Shown here in pieces: positions 7,106-14,215 of a stretch of DNA of 16,708 bases. Under the pieces are notes generated by a model. That model saw nothing but the letters and a program-made list of their open reading frames with translations, did not search any database and was not told where the DNA came from. The position numbers and the translations under genes are program-made. Each line of letters starts with the position of its first letter. Position 1 is the first letter of the stretch. Origin of the DNA: Thermosaccharophagus gerlachensis (GTDB lineage: Bacteria; Armatimonadota; Fervidibacteria; Fervidibacterales; Thermosaccharophagaceae); the NCBI GenBank assembly GCA_041538025.1, contig JBGOEV010000049.1:1-16708 (forward strand), given 5' to 3'.

Positions 7106-8013
7106 TTAGCAGTCATTCTTCAAATTCTGTGCCGAAGCTCATCATAGTGACTGGCATGTCAGGTGCAGGGAAAACACTGGCGAGCCATTTCCTTGAGGAC
7201 ATGGGTTACTTCTGTGTTGATAACCTGCCACCACAACTCATCCCTACTCTCATACAGCTCGCTGGCAAAGCAGCACCACCAATTGAAAAGCTCGTTTTAG
7301 TGGTGGACATAAGAGGCGGTGATTTCTTCCCAGAGCTCTTTAAGATGCTTGATCAACTGCGTTGTAGCGGTGTGCACTTCCAAATTCTCTTCCTCGATGC
7401 TGACGATGAGACACTCCTTAATCGTTACAAAGAGACGAGGAGAAAACATCCGTTGATGGATGGCGAGAAAGACCTTCGCAGGGCAATACAGACGGAGCGC
7501 GACCAACTTGAGCCATTGAGGGCGATGGCGGATTTCGTAATCAATACATCTCGCCTCTCACCATGGGAGCTCAAAGAACAACTGACGAAGCTGATGACAA
7601 GAAAAGGTGAGATGGTCATAAAAGTGATGTCGTTTGCTTACAAGTATGGTGTGCCAACAGATGCTGACATAGTGCTTGATGTGCGCTTCTTACCAAACCC
7701 AAACTACGAACCAGAATTGAAGGAGCTAACAGGTTTTGATGAGAGGGTAAAGAAGTTCGTCCTTGATAACGAAGTGGGCAGGGAATACATGCACATGCTG
7801 TTTGAGTTCATGGGTTTTTGCCTGCCCCGCTATGTTCGTGAGGGCAAGTCATATTTGGTGATTGCGATTGGGTGCACAGGCGGTAAGCATCGTTCTGTAG
7901 CAGTGGCTGAAGTGTTGGCAAACTGGTTGAAGGAGAAGGGATGGGATTGCTTCACTCAGCATAGGGAGATCCAGCGCACAAACGCTACGATACCAAAAAG
8001 CACAACACTTTAA
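7102..8013 (+). CDS. rapZ: RNase adapter protein RapZ
   Basis: 303 aa, close to the usual 285-295. The N-terminal P-loop kinase-like domain has the Walker A motif GMSGAGKT (18-25) followed by FLEDMGYFCVDNLPP, a family signature. DADDETLLNRYKETRRKHPL is the conserved central stretch. The C-terminal domain has DVRFLPNPNYEPEL and GCTGGKHRSVAVAE, the proposed phosphosugar/RNA-binding part. In E. coli RapZ senses glucosamine-6-phosphate and guides RNase E to the sRNA GlmZ, controlling amino-sugar synthesis for the envelope. In other phyla it may act differently, as GlmZ is restricted to Enterobacterales. ATG overlaps the upstream stop by four bases. The common partners yvcK and whiA are not next to it here; instead GAPDH follows 16 bases later. 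Confidence 0.95.
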   Translation: MISSHSSNSVPKLIIVTGMSGAGKTLASHFLEDMGYFCVDNLPPQLIPTLIQLAGKAAPPIEKLVLVVDIRGGDFFPELFKMLDQLRCSGVHFQILFLDADDETLLNRYKETRRKHPLMDGEKDLRRAIQTERDQLEPLRAMADFVINTSRLSPWELKEQLTKLMTRKGEMVIKVMSFAYKYGVPTDADIVLDVRFLPNPNYEPELKELTGFDERVKKFVLDNEVGREYMHMLFEFMGFCLPRYVREGKSYLVIAIGCTGGKHRSVAVAEVLANWLKEKGWDCFTQHREIQRTNATIPKSTTL

Positions 8014-8015
8014 AT

Positions 8016-8024
8016 GGAGGTGAT
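8016..8024 (+). promoter_or_regulatory. Ribosome binding site GGAGGTGAT of GAPDH
   Basis: A full-length match to the 16S rRNA 3' end placed just ahead of a GTG start at 8030. It decides the unusual GTG start and indicates strong translation, as expected for a glycolytic enzyme. Confidence 0.75.
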
Positions 8025-8029
8025 CAGCT

Positions 8030-9085
8030 GTGGCTGTCAAAGTAGCTATAAACGGGTTTGGGCGCATAGGGAGGCAAGTGGCTAAAGCCATTTTTGAAGT
8101 CTACCCAAACGATGTTGAGCTTGTCGCTGTAAACGACCTTGCTGATGCAAAGACAAACGCACACCTCTTTAAATTTGACAGCAACTACGGGCGCTTCCAA
8201 GGCGATGTATCGGTTAAGGATGATTCATTGGTCATCAACGGCAAGGAGATAAAAGTGTTCGCAGAAAAGGATCCGCAAAAGCTACCTTGGCGTGACCTTG
8301 GAATTGACATAGTTGTTGAAGCAACGGGAGTGTTCACACGCCCCGAGAAGGGCGAGACAAGAATATCAGCTGCAAAGCACCTTGATGCAGGCGCAAAGAA
8401 AGTCATAATCACAGCGCCATCTGAAGGCGAAGATATAACGCTTGTTCTTGGAGTCAACCACAACATGTATGATCCAAGGCAGCACCATATCGTTTCAAAC
8501 GCATCGTGCACAACAAATTGCCTTGCGCCTGTCTGCAAGGTGCTCCATGAAAAGTTCGGCATTGAATATGGCTTGATGACAACTGTGCACGCATACACGA
8601 ACGACCAACGCATCCTTGATCTTGTTCATAGGGACTTAAGGCGAGCGAGGGCAGCAGCGCTCAACATCGTTCCAACTACGACTGGTGCAGCAAAGGCAAT
8701 ACACCTTGTTATACCGGAGCTTAAGGGCAAGCTACATGGAGTTGCATTGCGTGTGCCAGTCGGGACTGTGTCCGTGATTGATTTGAACTGCGTCCTTAGC
8801 AAGAAGGTGACGACAGAAGAACTGCACGAAGCATTTAAGGAGGCTGAAAAAACACCATGGAAGGATGGAGGGCTCGGTGGCATATTGCGCTATGAGCCAG
8901 AGCCTTGCGTCTCAAGCGACTTTAAAGGCGACCCAGCATCAGCAATTGTTGATGGTGACCCAGCATTCACATTCATCGGACCAGGAGGAATGGCTAAAGT
9001 AACAGCTTGGTATGACAACGAATGGGCTTACTCATTGCGGGTCGCCGACTTAATCATCTTCATGGCTGAGAAAGGAATTGAGTGA
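8030..9085 (+). CDS. gap: Type I glyceraldehyde-3-phosphate dehydrogenase
   Basis: 351 aa, slightly longer than the usual 330-340. The enzyme oxidises glyceraldehyde 3-phosphate to 1,3-bisphosphoglycerate in glycolysis (reversed in gluconeogenesis). The Rossmann motif INGFGRIGR (7-15) is followed by VNDL with Asp36, which favours NAD over NADP. The catalytic site SNASCTTNCLAP has Cys160, and TTVHAYTNDQ supplies the catalytic His. The C-terminus WYDNEWAYSLRVADL is standard. The gene uses GTG with a very strong ribosome site. It is the last of the plus-strand cluster; its stop is 36 bases from that of the converging aroE, with no clear terminator between. Confidence 0.97.
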   Translation: MAVKVAINGFGRIGRQVAKAIFEVYPNDVELVAVNDLADAKTNAHLFKFDSNYGRFQGDVSVKDDSLVINGKEIKVFAEKDPQKLPWRDLGIDIVVEATGVFTRPEKGETRISAAKHLDAGAKKVIITAPSEGEDITLVLGVNHNMYDPRQHHIVSNASCTTNCLAPVCKVLHEKFGIEYGLMTTVHAYTNDQRILDLVHRDLRRARAAALNIVPTTTGAAKAIHLVIPELKGKLHGVALRVPVGTVSVIDLNCVLSKKVTTEELHEAFKEAEKTPWKDGGLGGILRYEPEPCVSSDFKGDPASAIVDGDPAFTFIGPGGMAKVTAWYDNEWAYSLRVADLIIFMAEKGIE

Positions 9086-9121
9086 ACGAAACCCGCTTCA
9101 TTCATCAGAAGCTAAAGCAAC

Positions 9122-9997
9122 TCAAGTTGAACGAAGCGCTCTTTTCCTTAGCTCTTGGAGACAGCGTTGTTTCATCAACTCAAACGATGGTTGAACACCA
9201 ACGCATATTTCAACTGCTTTTACATTTGTGTAGACAAGCATATCAACTCCGTTTACAGTCATAGCGCCTACATCGCTTGCTTCCCTGAGTAACCTCGTTT
9301 CAAGCGGGTTGTAAACGATATCAAACACAACGAGATGCCTATGGAGGCAATCTTTTGGAACTGGTGTATCGTTTTCGTTTGGATGCATACCGACAGATGT
9401 AGCGTTGATGAGTATGTCAACCTCGCTTAACACTTTTCTAAGCTCTTCTACATTTAGCTGATGCGCATGCACATTTGCGTGTGACAGCTTTTGCATTACT
9501 TCTTCGGTGAGCTGTAAAGCCTTTTCGTAAGTTCGGTTAAACACATGGACACAATCAGCGCCATCTAAAAGCATCTGGAAGCAAAGGCACCTCCCTGCGC
9601 CACCTGCACCTATGATGGCGACCTTCTTACCAACCACATCAACACCAGCGTTTTTAAGGCTTTGGCTCGCGCCATACCCATCGGTGTTATAGCCCTTGAT
9701 CCTATCGTCACAGAAGTGGAGCAGGTTTGCGCTCCCAGTCAGTGAAGCGAGCCAGTCAAGCTCATCAGCTATTTTCGCTGCAGACTCCTTGTGTGGTATT
9801 GTCACCATCAAGCCCAAGATGCCCAAAGCCTTAGCACCGTATACAGCTTCTTTGAATTCCTCGCGCCTAACCCTGAAGGCGATATTCCTGACATTCAAGC
9901 CGAGTGCCTCAAGCGCTGCGTTCTGTATTACGGGTGTCATTGAGTGCTCTATTGGGTCGCCAATCAAGGCTATGAATTTAGTTGATGCGTCTATCAT
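9122..9997 (-). CDS. aroE: Shikimate dehydrogenase family protein
   Basis: 291 aa, typical for AroE, which reduces 3-dehydroshikimate to shikimate with NADPH in aromatic amino acid synthesis. Substrate-site residues are mostly kept: DPIEHSMTP (Ser19), TIPHK with catalytic Lys70, SAN with Asn91, and NTDGYG with catalytic Asp106. The NADP site shows GAGGAG (130-135) and NRT (154-156). One departure is in the C-terminal helix, where the usual ML(V/I)xQG has become MLVYTN: the substrate-binding Gln is Thr257. This may change affinity or substrate, so the exact substrate is slightly less certain. A GGTGAT element precedes the ATG. It is the last gene of the minus-strand operon, 23 bases after yraN. 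Confidence 0.9.
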   Translation of the reverse strand: MIDASTKFIALIGDPIEHSMTPVIQNAALEALGLNVRNIAFRVRREEFKEAVYGAKALGILGLMVTIPHKESAAKIADELDWLASLTGSANLLHFCDDRIKGYNTDGYGASQSLKNAGVDVVGKKVAIIGAGGAGRCLCFQMLLDGADCVHVFNRTYEKALQLTEEVMQKLSHANVHAHQLNVEELRKVLSEVDILINATSVGMHPNENDTPVPKDCLHRHLVVFDIVYNPLETRLLREASDVGAMTVNGVDMLVYTNVKAVEICVGVQPSFELMKQRCLQELRKRALRST

Positions 9998-10020
9998 CTG
10001 ACATCACCAGTCGTGTCGGA

Positions 10021-10419
10021 TTATACCTGTGCATCAAAGGCGTTCTGTATGAGGTTGATTTGCTTCACCTTACCATCTCGGCTCATGTAGACTTCAACGA
10101 CATCAAACCTACAATCACGCCACTCATTCTCATACCTCGCAATGTATTCAAGAGCAAGGTTAATCAAGCGCTTTCTTTTACGCTCGTTTACTCCTTCTGC
10201 AGGTGTCCCAAATTCGTTGCTTGAACGAGCTTTCACTTCAACGAAGACAAGCGTGCCTTTGTGATCGGCTACTATATCAATCTCACCGCCTCTTAATCTC
10301 ATGTTTCGATGAAGTATCTTATAGCCACGACTGCGAAGGAATTTTTCCGCCCTCCTTTCAGCAAGCCTTCCAAGCTCAACATTTGAGAGTGGCTTCCTAC
10401 GCCAAAACAAGTTGCTCAC
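10021..10419 (-). CDS. yraN: YraN/UPF0102 family putative endonuclease
   Basis: 132 aa from a GTG at 10419, near the usual 115-125. A longer frame up to 10515 would overlap cpaE by 65 bases and add uncharacteristic Cys/Ser-rich sequence, so it was not used; no strong ribosome site supports any start. Family features: GRLAERRAEKFLRSRGY near the N-terminus, then the PD-(D/E)XK nuclease core GGEIDIVADHKGTLVFVEVK with Glu46, Asp48, Glu61 and Lys63, then NERKRKRLINLALEYI. The family resembles Holliday-junction resolvases, but the cellular role is not settled. It lies 31 bases downstream of cpaE and 23 upstream of aroE, a short-gap operon. Confidence 0.9.
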   Translation of the reverse strand: MSNLFWRRKPLSNVELGRLAERRAEKFLRSRGYKILHRNMRLRGGEIDIVADHKGTLVFVEVKARSSNEFGTPAEGVNERKRKRLINLALEYIARYENEWRDCRFDVVEVYMSRDGKVKQINLIQNAFDAQV

Positions 10420-10450
10420 CTGAACTTGTCCAAAAGGTGGCTTGTAGCCG

Positions 10451-11692
10451 TTAGAAGAACAAGAAACGCTTTTGCTTCTGCACTTGTATTGGCAAACCAG
10501 CGAGCCTGCGAGCAAGGTTCTTTACAGCAATACTTACCTCGCTGTTTGGGTGCGATATAACAAATGGTATTCCGCTGTTAATTGAATTTATGATGATGCT
10601 TGTTGCATTCGGTATCTTCTCCCATATTGGCATGCCTAAGCGCTCTTCTATCTTGCTATCTGGCACTTCGGTTGTGACTTTTTGTTGCGCCCTGTTTACG
10701 ACTATGCGCACCTTCTCATTGACATTGTAGATTTTACGAAGCGCCTCTATTAATGCTGCAGTCACTCTTAGCGATAGCACATCCCAAGGGACTGTGATGA
10801 CAACAATAATGTCAGCAAGGGCGAAGAGAGACAAGTCAGTTGAGTAAGTGACTGCAGGGGCGTCAAGAACGATGTAGTCATACTCCTCTTTCAAAACCTC
10901 AACCAGCTTTTGTATTTTCTCAAAGCTTAAAGGCTCTGGCAATCCATCGCTCACATTTGTTGCTGAAGCGAAAACAGAAACACCACTCTCGTGAGTTGCT
11001 GCATACGGGCGCAAGAATGTTGTATCTATTTCGCTAAGTTGTTCTGGCAGCCTTTGTAAGCTCAGCCTCGGATTGACATTTAAAAGCACAGCACAATCAC
11101 CGATGTGTAAGTCAAGCAGTGCTACTTTTACCTTTGTCTCTTGAGCGAGCGCTATTGAGAGGTTTACAGCTATCGTTGATTTGCCAACACCGCCCTTCGC
11201 TGCAGTCAGAGCTATAACACGATACTTTTGTGGATACCCCTCTTCTTCTATTGGTTGCACAGTTACATGTTCTTTCTTTGCCCGCCTCCTCTCAACAACC
11301 TCTGCTATCTCAATGAGGTGTTTTGCGACGAGTTCTGCATCAAGCGGTCTCACGAAATATTCCTCAACGCCCGCACGCATTGCCTCGTCAACTTTATCTG
11401 GCGATTCCTCATCGGAGACAAATATGATGGCTGCATCTGAGTGTCTATCAATGAGTTCCCTCGCAATAGCTATAGCGTTTAACTCTGGCACATCTGCATC
11501 TATGACGATGATGTCTGGGGCTTTGATGCTCGCCAGATCAAGCAATGCTGTTGCCGTTGTAGCCAATCCAACTATGCGCAATTGGCGCTCAAGGTTTGGA
11601 AGGCGAGTTGCAGCTTTAAATATGGATTGATCTTCTCGCCTTACAAGCCCAAGGAGCACCGTTACAGGTGGACGAACATGGCTGTTAGACAT
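10451..11692 (-). CDS. cpaE: CpaE/TadZ-type pilus assembly ATPase with receiver-like N-terminus
   Basis: 413 aa from ATG 11692; a GTG at 11713 would add seven residues and has no ribosome site, but neither start is strongly supported. The N-terminal about 130 residues resemble a response-regulator receiver: VIDADVPE carries the phospho-acceptor position (Asp65), but the conserved Lys is Arg (YFVRPLD), suggesting a degenerate receiver as in other CpaE/TadZ proteins. The rest is a MinD/ParA-type ATPase with deviant Walker A KGGVGKST (166-173), ALLDLHIGDC, and YDYIVLDAP (Walker B). These proteins sit at the pole or membrane and help position Tad/type IVc pilus machinery. It ends in a Phe/basic tail (KQKRFLFF). 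cpaB lies just upstream on the same strand. No cpaF, tadB or tadC is in the window. Confidence 0.88.
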   Translation of the reverse strand: MSNSHVRPPVTVLLGLVRREDQSIFKAATRLPNLERQLRIVGLATTATALLDLASIKAPDIIVIDADVPELNAIAIARELIDRHSDAAIIFVSDEESPDKVDEAMRAGVEEYFVRPLDAELVAKHLIEIAEVVERRRAKKEHVTVQPIEEEGYPQKYRVIALTAAKGGVGKSTIAVNLSIALAQETKVKVALLDLHIGDCAVLLNVNPRLSLQRLPEQLSEIDTTFLRPYAATHESGVSVFASATNVSDGLPEPLSFEKIQKLVEVLKEEYDYIVLDAPAVTYSTDLSLFALADIIVVITVPWDVLSLRVTAALIEALRKIYNVNEKVRIVVNRAQQKVTTEVPDSKIEERLGMPIWEKIPNATSIIINSINSGIPFVISHPNSEVSIAVKNLARRLAGLPIQVQKQKRFLFF

Positions 11693-11722
11693 TTCTTCAC
11701 TAACACCTGCCACACTTGTGAA

Positions 11723-12673
11723 TTAGCGTGGGAGAACAACCTCCTCCCTCTCCGTCCCACGATATACCGTGATCGTTCTTATCGGTGAAACGACTGGAAC
11801 ACTCACGGCAGTTGGGATCTGCTCCTTTGGCGCTGCTTGTGGTTTCGTAGCGCGCTTTATCGGTGTCCCCGAACTAACGGGAGCTCTTCTTTGCTCCTCA
11901 ATGACTGGGATCATGAATGTATCGGTCTCATTTCTGATAGCGATATCAATCTTTGTGTTTCCAGCATGGATGGCACTCAGTATTTTTTGGGCTTGAGTTG
12001 GAGTGACGCTCAAAACCACTCTTCTCATTGTCACTTGCGGTTTGCGAGTCAGCTGAGTAGCCTGTGACGATTGCTGTTCAGCTTGCGGTTGCTCTGTCCT
12101 TTGGGCTTCCGTTACACGCACAGGGGTAGCCTCACCAGTTTCAACTATTTCGTCAACGGAAAGCACCCTAACAGCTTGTGCAAGCAAACTGCTACGAGTC
12201 GTCTTTACGCCGGTTGCACTCGTGAATTCGTAGACTGCAAACACATCAACGATGTCACCCGGCATGACTATATCAGCAGTTGACTCATGCACTCCAAGGT
12301 AAATGGCAATAGCCCTGTTGCCAACTGGGACTTGGTAGCCTCGTGCAATACTGCCCGAAACAAGGAGAACGCCTTTGCGCAATACTTCGCCTTGAGCAAT
12401 CGGTTGAATTGGTATGCGCATAATGGCTTCCTCAACGCTTTTGATAGCGTCTTGAGGGACTTGTGTTATTGGTATCTTTTTCAGCTCAACTTGCCTTGCT
12501 GTTATCGGATGACCCTGAGGTAGAAATGAGCTTGCAACAACTACCTCTACCATCGGTATCTTCTCTTTCACCTTCGCCTTAGGGCGACGGGAGATAGTGT
12601 AAATAATCGTCACGACAGTGAGCACGGCAACAAGAAGAATGCCAACCAAGAGCGTCCTTGTCACTTCACTCAT
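11723..12673 (-). CDS. cpaB: Flp pilus assembly protein CpaB/RcpC
   Basis: 316 aa from ATG 12673, with AAAGGAAGG just upstream. Residues about 5-27 form a single N-terminal membrane anchor. An SAF domain follows (about 42-105: VEVVVASSFLPQGHPITARQVE, continuing to KGVLL). The RcpC-type domain comes next with GYQVPVGNRAIAIYL and VMPGDIVDVFAVYEF. A Gln/Thr-rich linker (about 190-215) leads to TMRRVVLSVTPTQAQKILSAI. The tail is Pro/Ala/Lys-rich. CpaB is a periplasmic part of the Tad/Flp pilus system, linked to the outer membrane secretin CpaC. It is first in the minus-strand operon, and its stop is 30 bases ahead of the cpaE ATG. The family call is firm. Confidence 0.9.
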   Translation of the reverse strand: MSEVTRTLLVGILLVAVLTVVTIIYTISRRPKAKVKEKIPMVEVVVASSFLPQGHPITARQVELKKIPITQVPQDAIKSVEEAIMRIPIQPIAQGEVLRKGVLLVSGSIARGYQVPVGNRAIAIYLGVHESTADIVMPGDIVDVFAVYEFTSATGVKTTRSSLLAQAVRVLSVDEIVETGEATPVRVTEAQRTEQPQAEQQSSQATQLTRKPQVTMRRVVLSVTPTQAQKILSAIHAGNTKIDIAIRNETDTFMIPVIEEQRRAPVSSGTPIKRATKPQAAPKEQIPTAVSVPVVSPIRTITVYRGTEREEVVLPR

Positions 12674-12838
12674 CACCTTCCTTTAACGATTGAATGTCAT
12701 GCAATCGCAATTAGCTTGATTAGCCATCATAAATTCTGTCGCAGACGCATAACACCACAGCAAAGTAAATATGACGCATCTAACGAACCATGTGATATCA
12801 TGCCATAAAATGAGCGCATTAGAACAAGGTGAGTGGCA
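12674..12838. promoter_or_regulatory. Divergent intergenic region, cpaB and glcE-like gene
   Basis: 165 AT-rich bases between two divergent genes must contain both promoters. On the plus strand a TAAAAT (12806-12811) could be a -10 box but lacks a good -35. TGATATCA (12792-12799) is a small palindrome. No hairpin terminator, tRNA or short gene was recognised. Confidence 0.3.
12826..12832 (+). promoter_or_regulatory. Ribosome binding site AAGGTGA that fixes the GlcE-like start
   Basis: AAGGTGA ends six bases before ATG 12839, which is better spaced than for the GTG at 12833. Confidence 0.5.
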
Positions 12839-14176
12839 ATGACCACAAATAGCATTATGGTGGAGTTTGAGCGACTCCATGATATAGAGATTTGTGGGCA
12901 ATTGGAGCAATACATGGTTGACGGCATTATGCCGAAGGTAGCTATCAAACCAAAATCTGTTGAGGCTCTGAGTAACATACTTGAGGTTGCTTTCAGGAAT
13001 AATTTCAAAGTGATACCATTTGGAGCTGGCACCGCAATTCACATCGGCAACCCCCCAAAGGGATTTGATATTGCCATTGACATGACAGGGCTTGGGAATG
13101 TGGTTGAGTTTTCACCTTCTGATATGGTGGTAACAGTTGAGGCAGGCGTGCGCATGCAATCCCTTCAATCGTTGCTTAACTCACATAACCTTTTCCTGCC
13201 AATTGATCCTCCGCAGAATGACATCGCTACAGTTGGTGGCGTTGTGGCAACGAATGCATTCGGGACTATGCGCTTTGGATACGGTTCTGCAAGGGATTGG
13301 CTCATCGGCTTAAGTGTCATACAACCAAACGGCAAGCTGACAAGGTTTGGTGGGAAGGTGGTTAAAAATGTTGCTGGCTATGATATGGTAAGGCTGTATG
13401 CTGGCTCCTATGGAACGCTTGGCGTTATAGCACATGCAACTTTCCGTCTTCTTCCATTACCTGAGCACAGCGCTATAGTTACGCTTTTGCTTGAAGATGC
13501 AAGATGCGTTGAAGCAATGATGCGTTACATCGTTCTTAGCGAACTTCAACCGAGCACAGTTATGGCTCTTGAATGCGACATAACCGACATGCCTCAATTG
13601 GCTCACATCTTGAGGAACGCCTATGAACAACATCATGTGTTCCTTCTCCTCGTCGGCTTCGATGATTTCTACGAAGCCGTCAACTATCAAATTGACTTGC
13701 TCAAAACAGCTTCAAATGAACACGGTGCCATAGTAGTAAATATCGCTGACGGTGAAGAAGCCGAAAGCGTTCGCTCCACATTGCGCTGGCTTCAGCAAAT
13801 GCCGAATGCGAAGATGCATGTTAGGCTGACCTTCAGCCCAACTTATTTCATTCGCATTTGTGAAGAGGTGAAGAACACATCCAACCAGTTTGGTATCGCC
13901 AAGATGGTGCTCATATCACATCCACTTGATGGCATCCTTTATGTGGGTGTTGTGGAATGTCATGATGATGTGATGGTCAAACTGGCAAAGCATCTCATCG
14001 GAGTTGCTGAATCATTTTGTGGCAATATTTTTATTGAACGCATACCATCGCACATCAAGCAGTTGGTGCCAGTGTGGGGACGCAGTATGAAAGCACACTC
14101 GCTAATGAAACGAATAAAGGAAGCGTTGGATGAACGCTCCATTATGAGTTATGGGCGTTTCATTGATGGCGTGTAA
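12839..14176 (+). CDS. FAD-binding oxidase subunit, GlcE/GlcD-like (PCMH-type)
   Basis: 445 aa from ATG 12839, chosen because AAGGTGA (12826-12832) sits six bases upstream; a GTG two codons earlier is too close. The PCMH-type FAD domain is clear: FGAGT (61-65), VTVEAGVRMQSL, TVGGVVATNAFG (131-142), then GGKVVKNVAGYDM and AGSYGTLGVI. The KNVAGYD signature and C-terminal ending SYGRFIDGV point to GlcE, the FAD subunit of glycolate oxidase, rather than GlcD, although at 445 aa it is longer than the common about 350-400. In the known complex GlcD, GlcE and the Fe-S protein GlcF work together to oxidise glycolate or lactate. Neither partner is adjacent, so the substrate is open. A HerA-like gene follows after 39 bases. 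Confidence 0.85.
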   Translation: MTTNSIMVEFERLHDIEICGQLEQYMVDGIMPKVAIKPKSVEALSNILEVAFRNNFKVIPFGAGTAIHIGNPPKGFDIAIDMTGLGNVVEFSPSDMVVTVEAGVRMQSLQSLLNSHNLFLPIDPPQNDIATVGGVVATNAFGTMRFGYGSARDWLIGLSVIQPNGKLTRFGGKVVKNVAGYDMVRLYAGSYGTLGVIAHATFRLLPLPEHSAIVTLLLEDARCVEAMMRYIVLSELQPSTVMALECDITDMPQLAHILRNAYEQHHVFLLLVGFDDFYEAVNYQIDLLKTASNEHGAIVVNIADGEEAESVRSTLRWLQQMPNAKMHVRLTFSPTYFIRICEEVKNTSNQFGIAKMVLISHPLDGILYVGVVECHDDVMVKLAKHLIGVAESFCGNIFIERIPSHIKQLVPVWGRSMKAHSLMKRIKEALDERSIMSYGRFIDGV

Positions 14177-14215
14177 TGACGCTTTCGTTTCAATGCTTCA
14201 AATGGGTGATTTGGT

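Noticed and set aside
9118..9129. CAACTCAAGTTG hairpin as terminator between gap and aroE
   Set aside because: Five-base arms, two-base loop and no following T-run.
9082..9264. Small plus-strand frame after GAPDH
   Set aside because: It lies almost wholly antisense to the aroE C-terminus and has no ribosome site or family resemblance.
10420..10515. Longer start for yraN
   Set aside because: It would overlap cpaE by 65 bases and make the protein much longer than the family.
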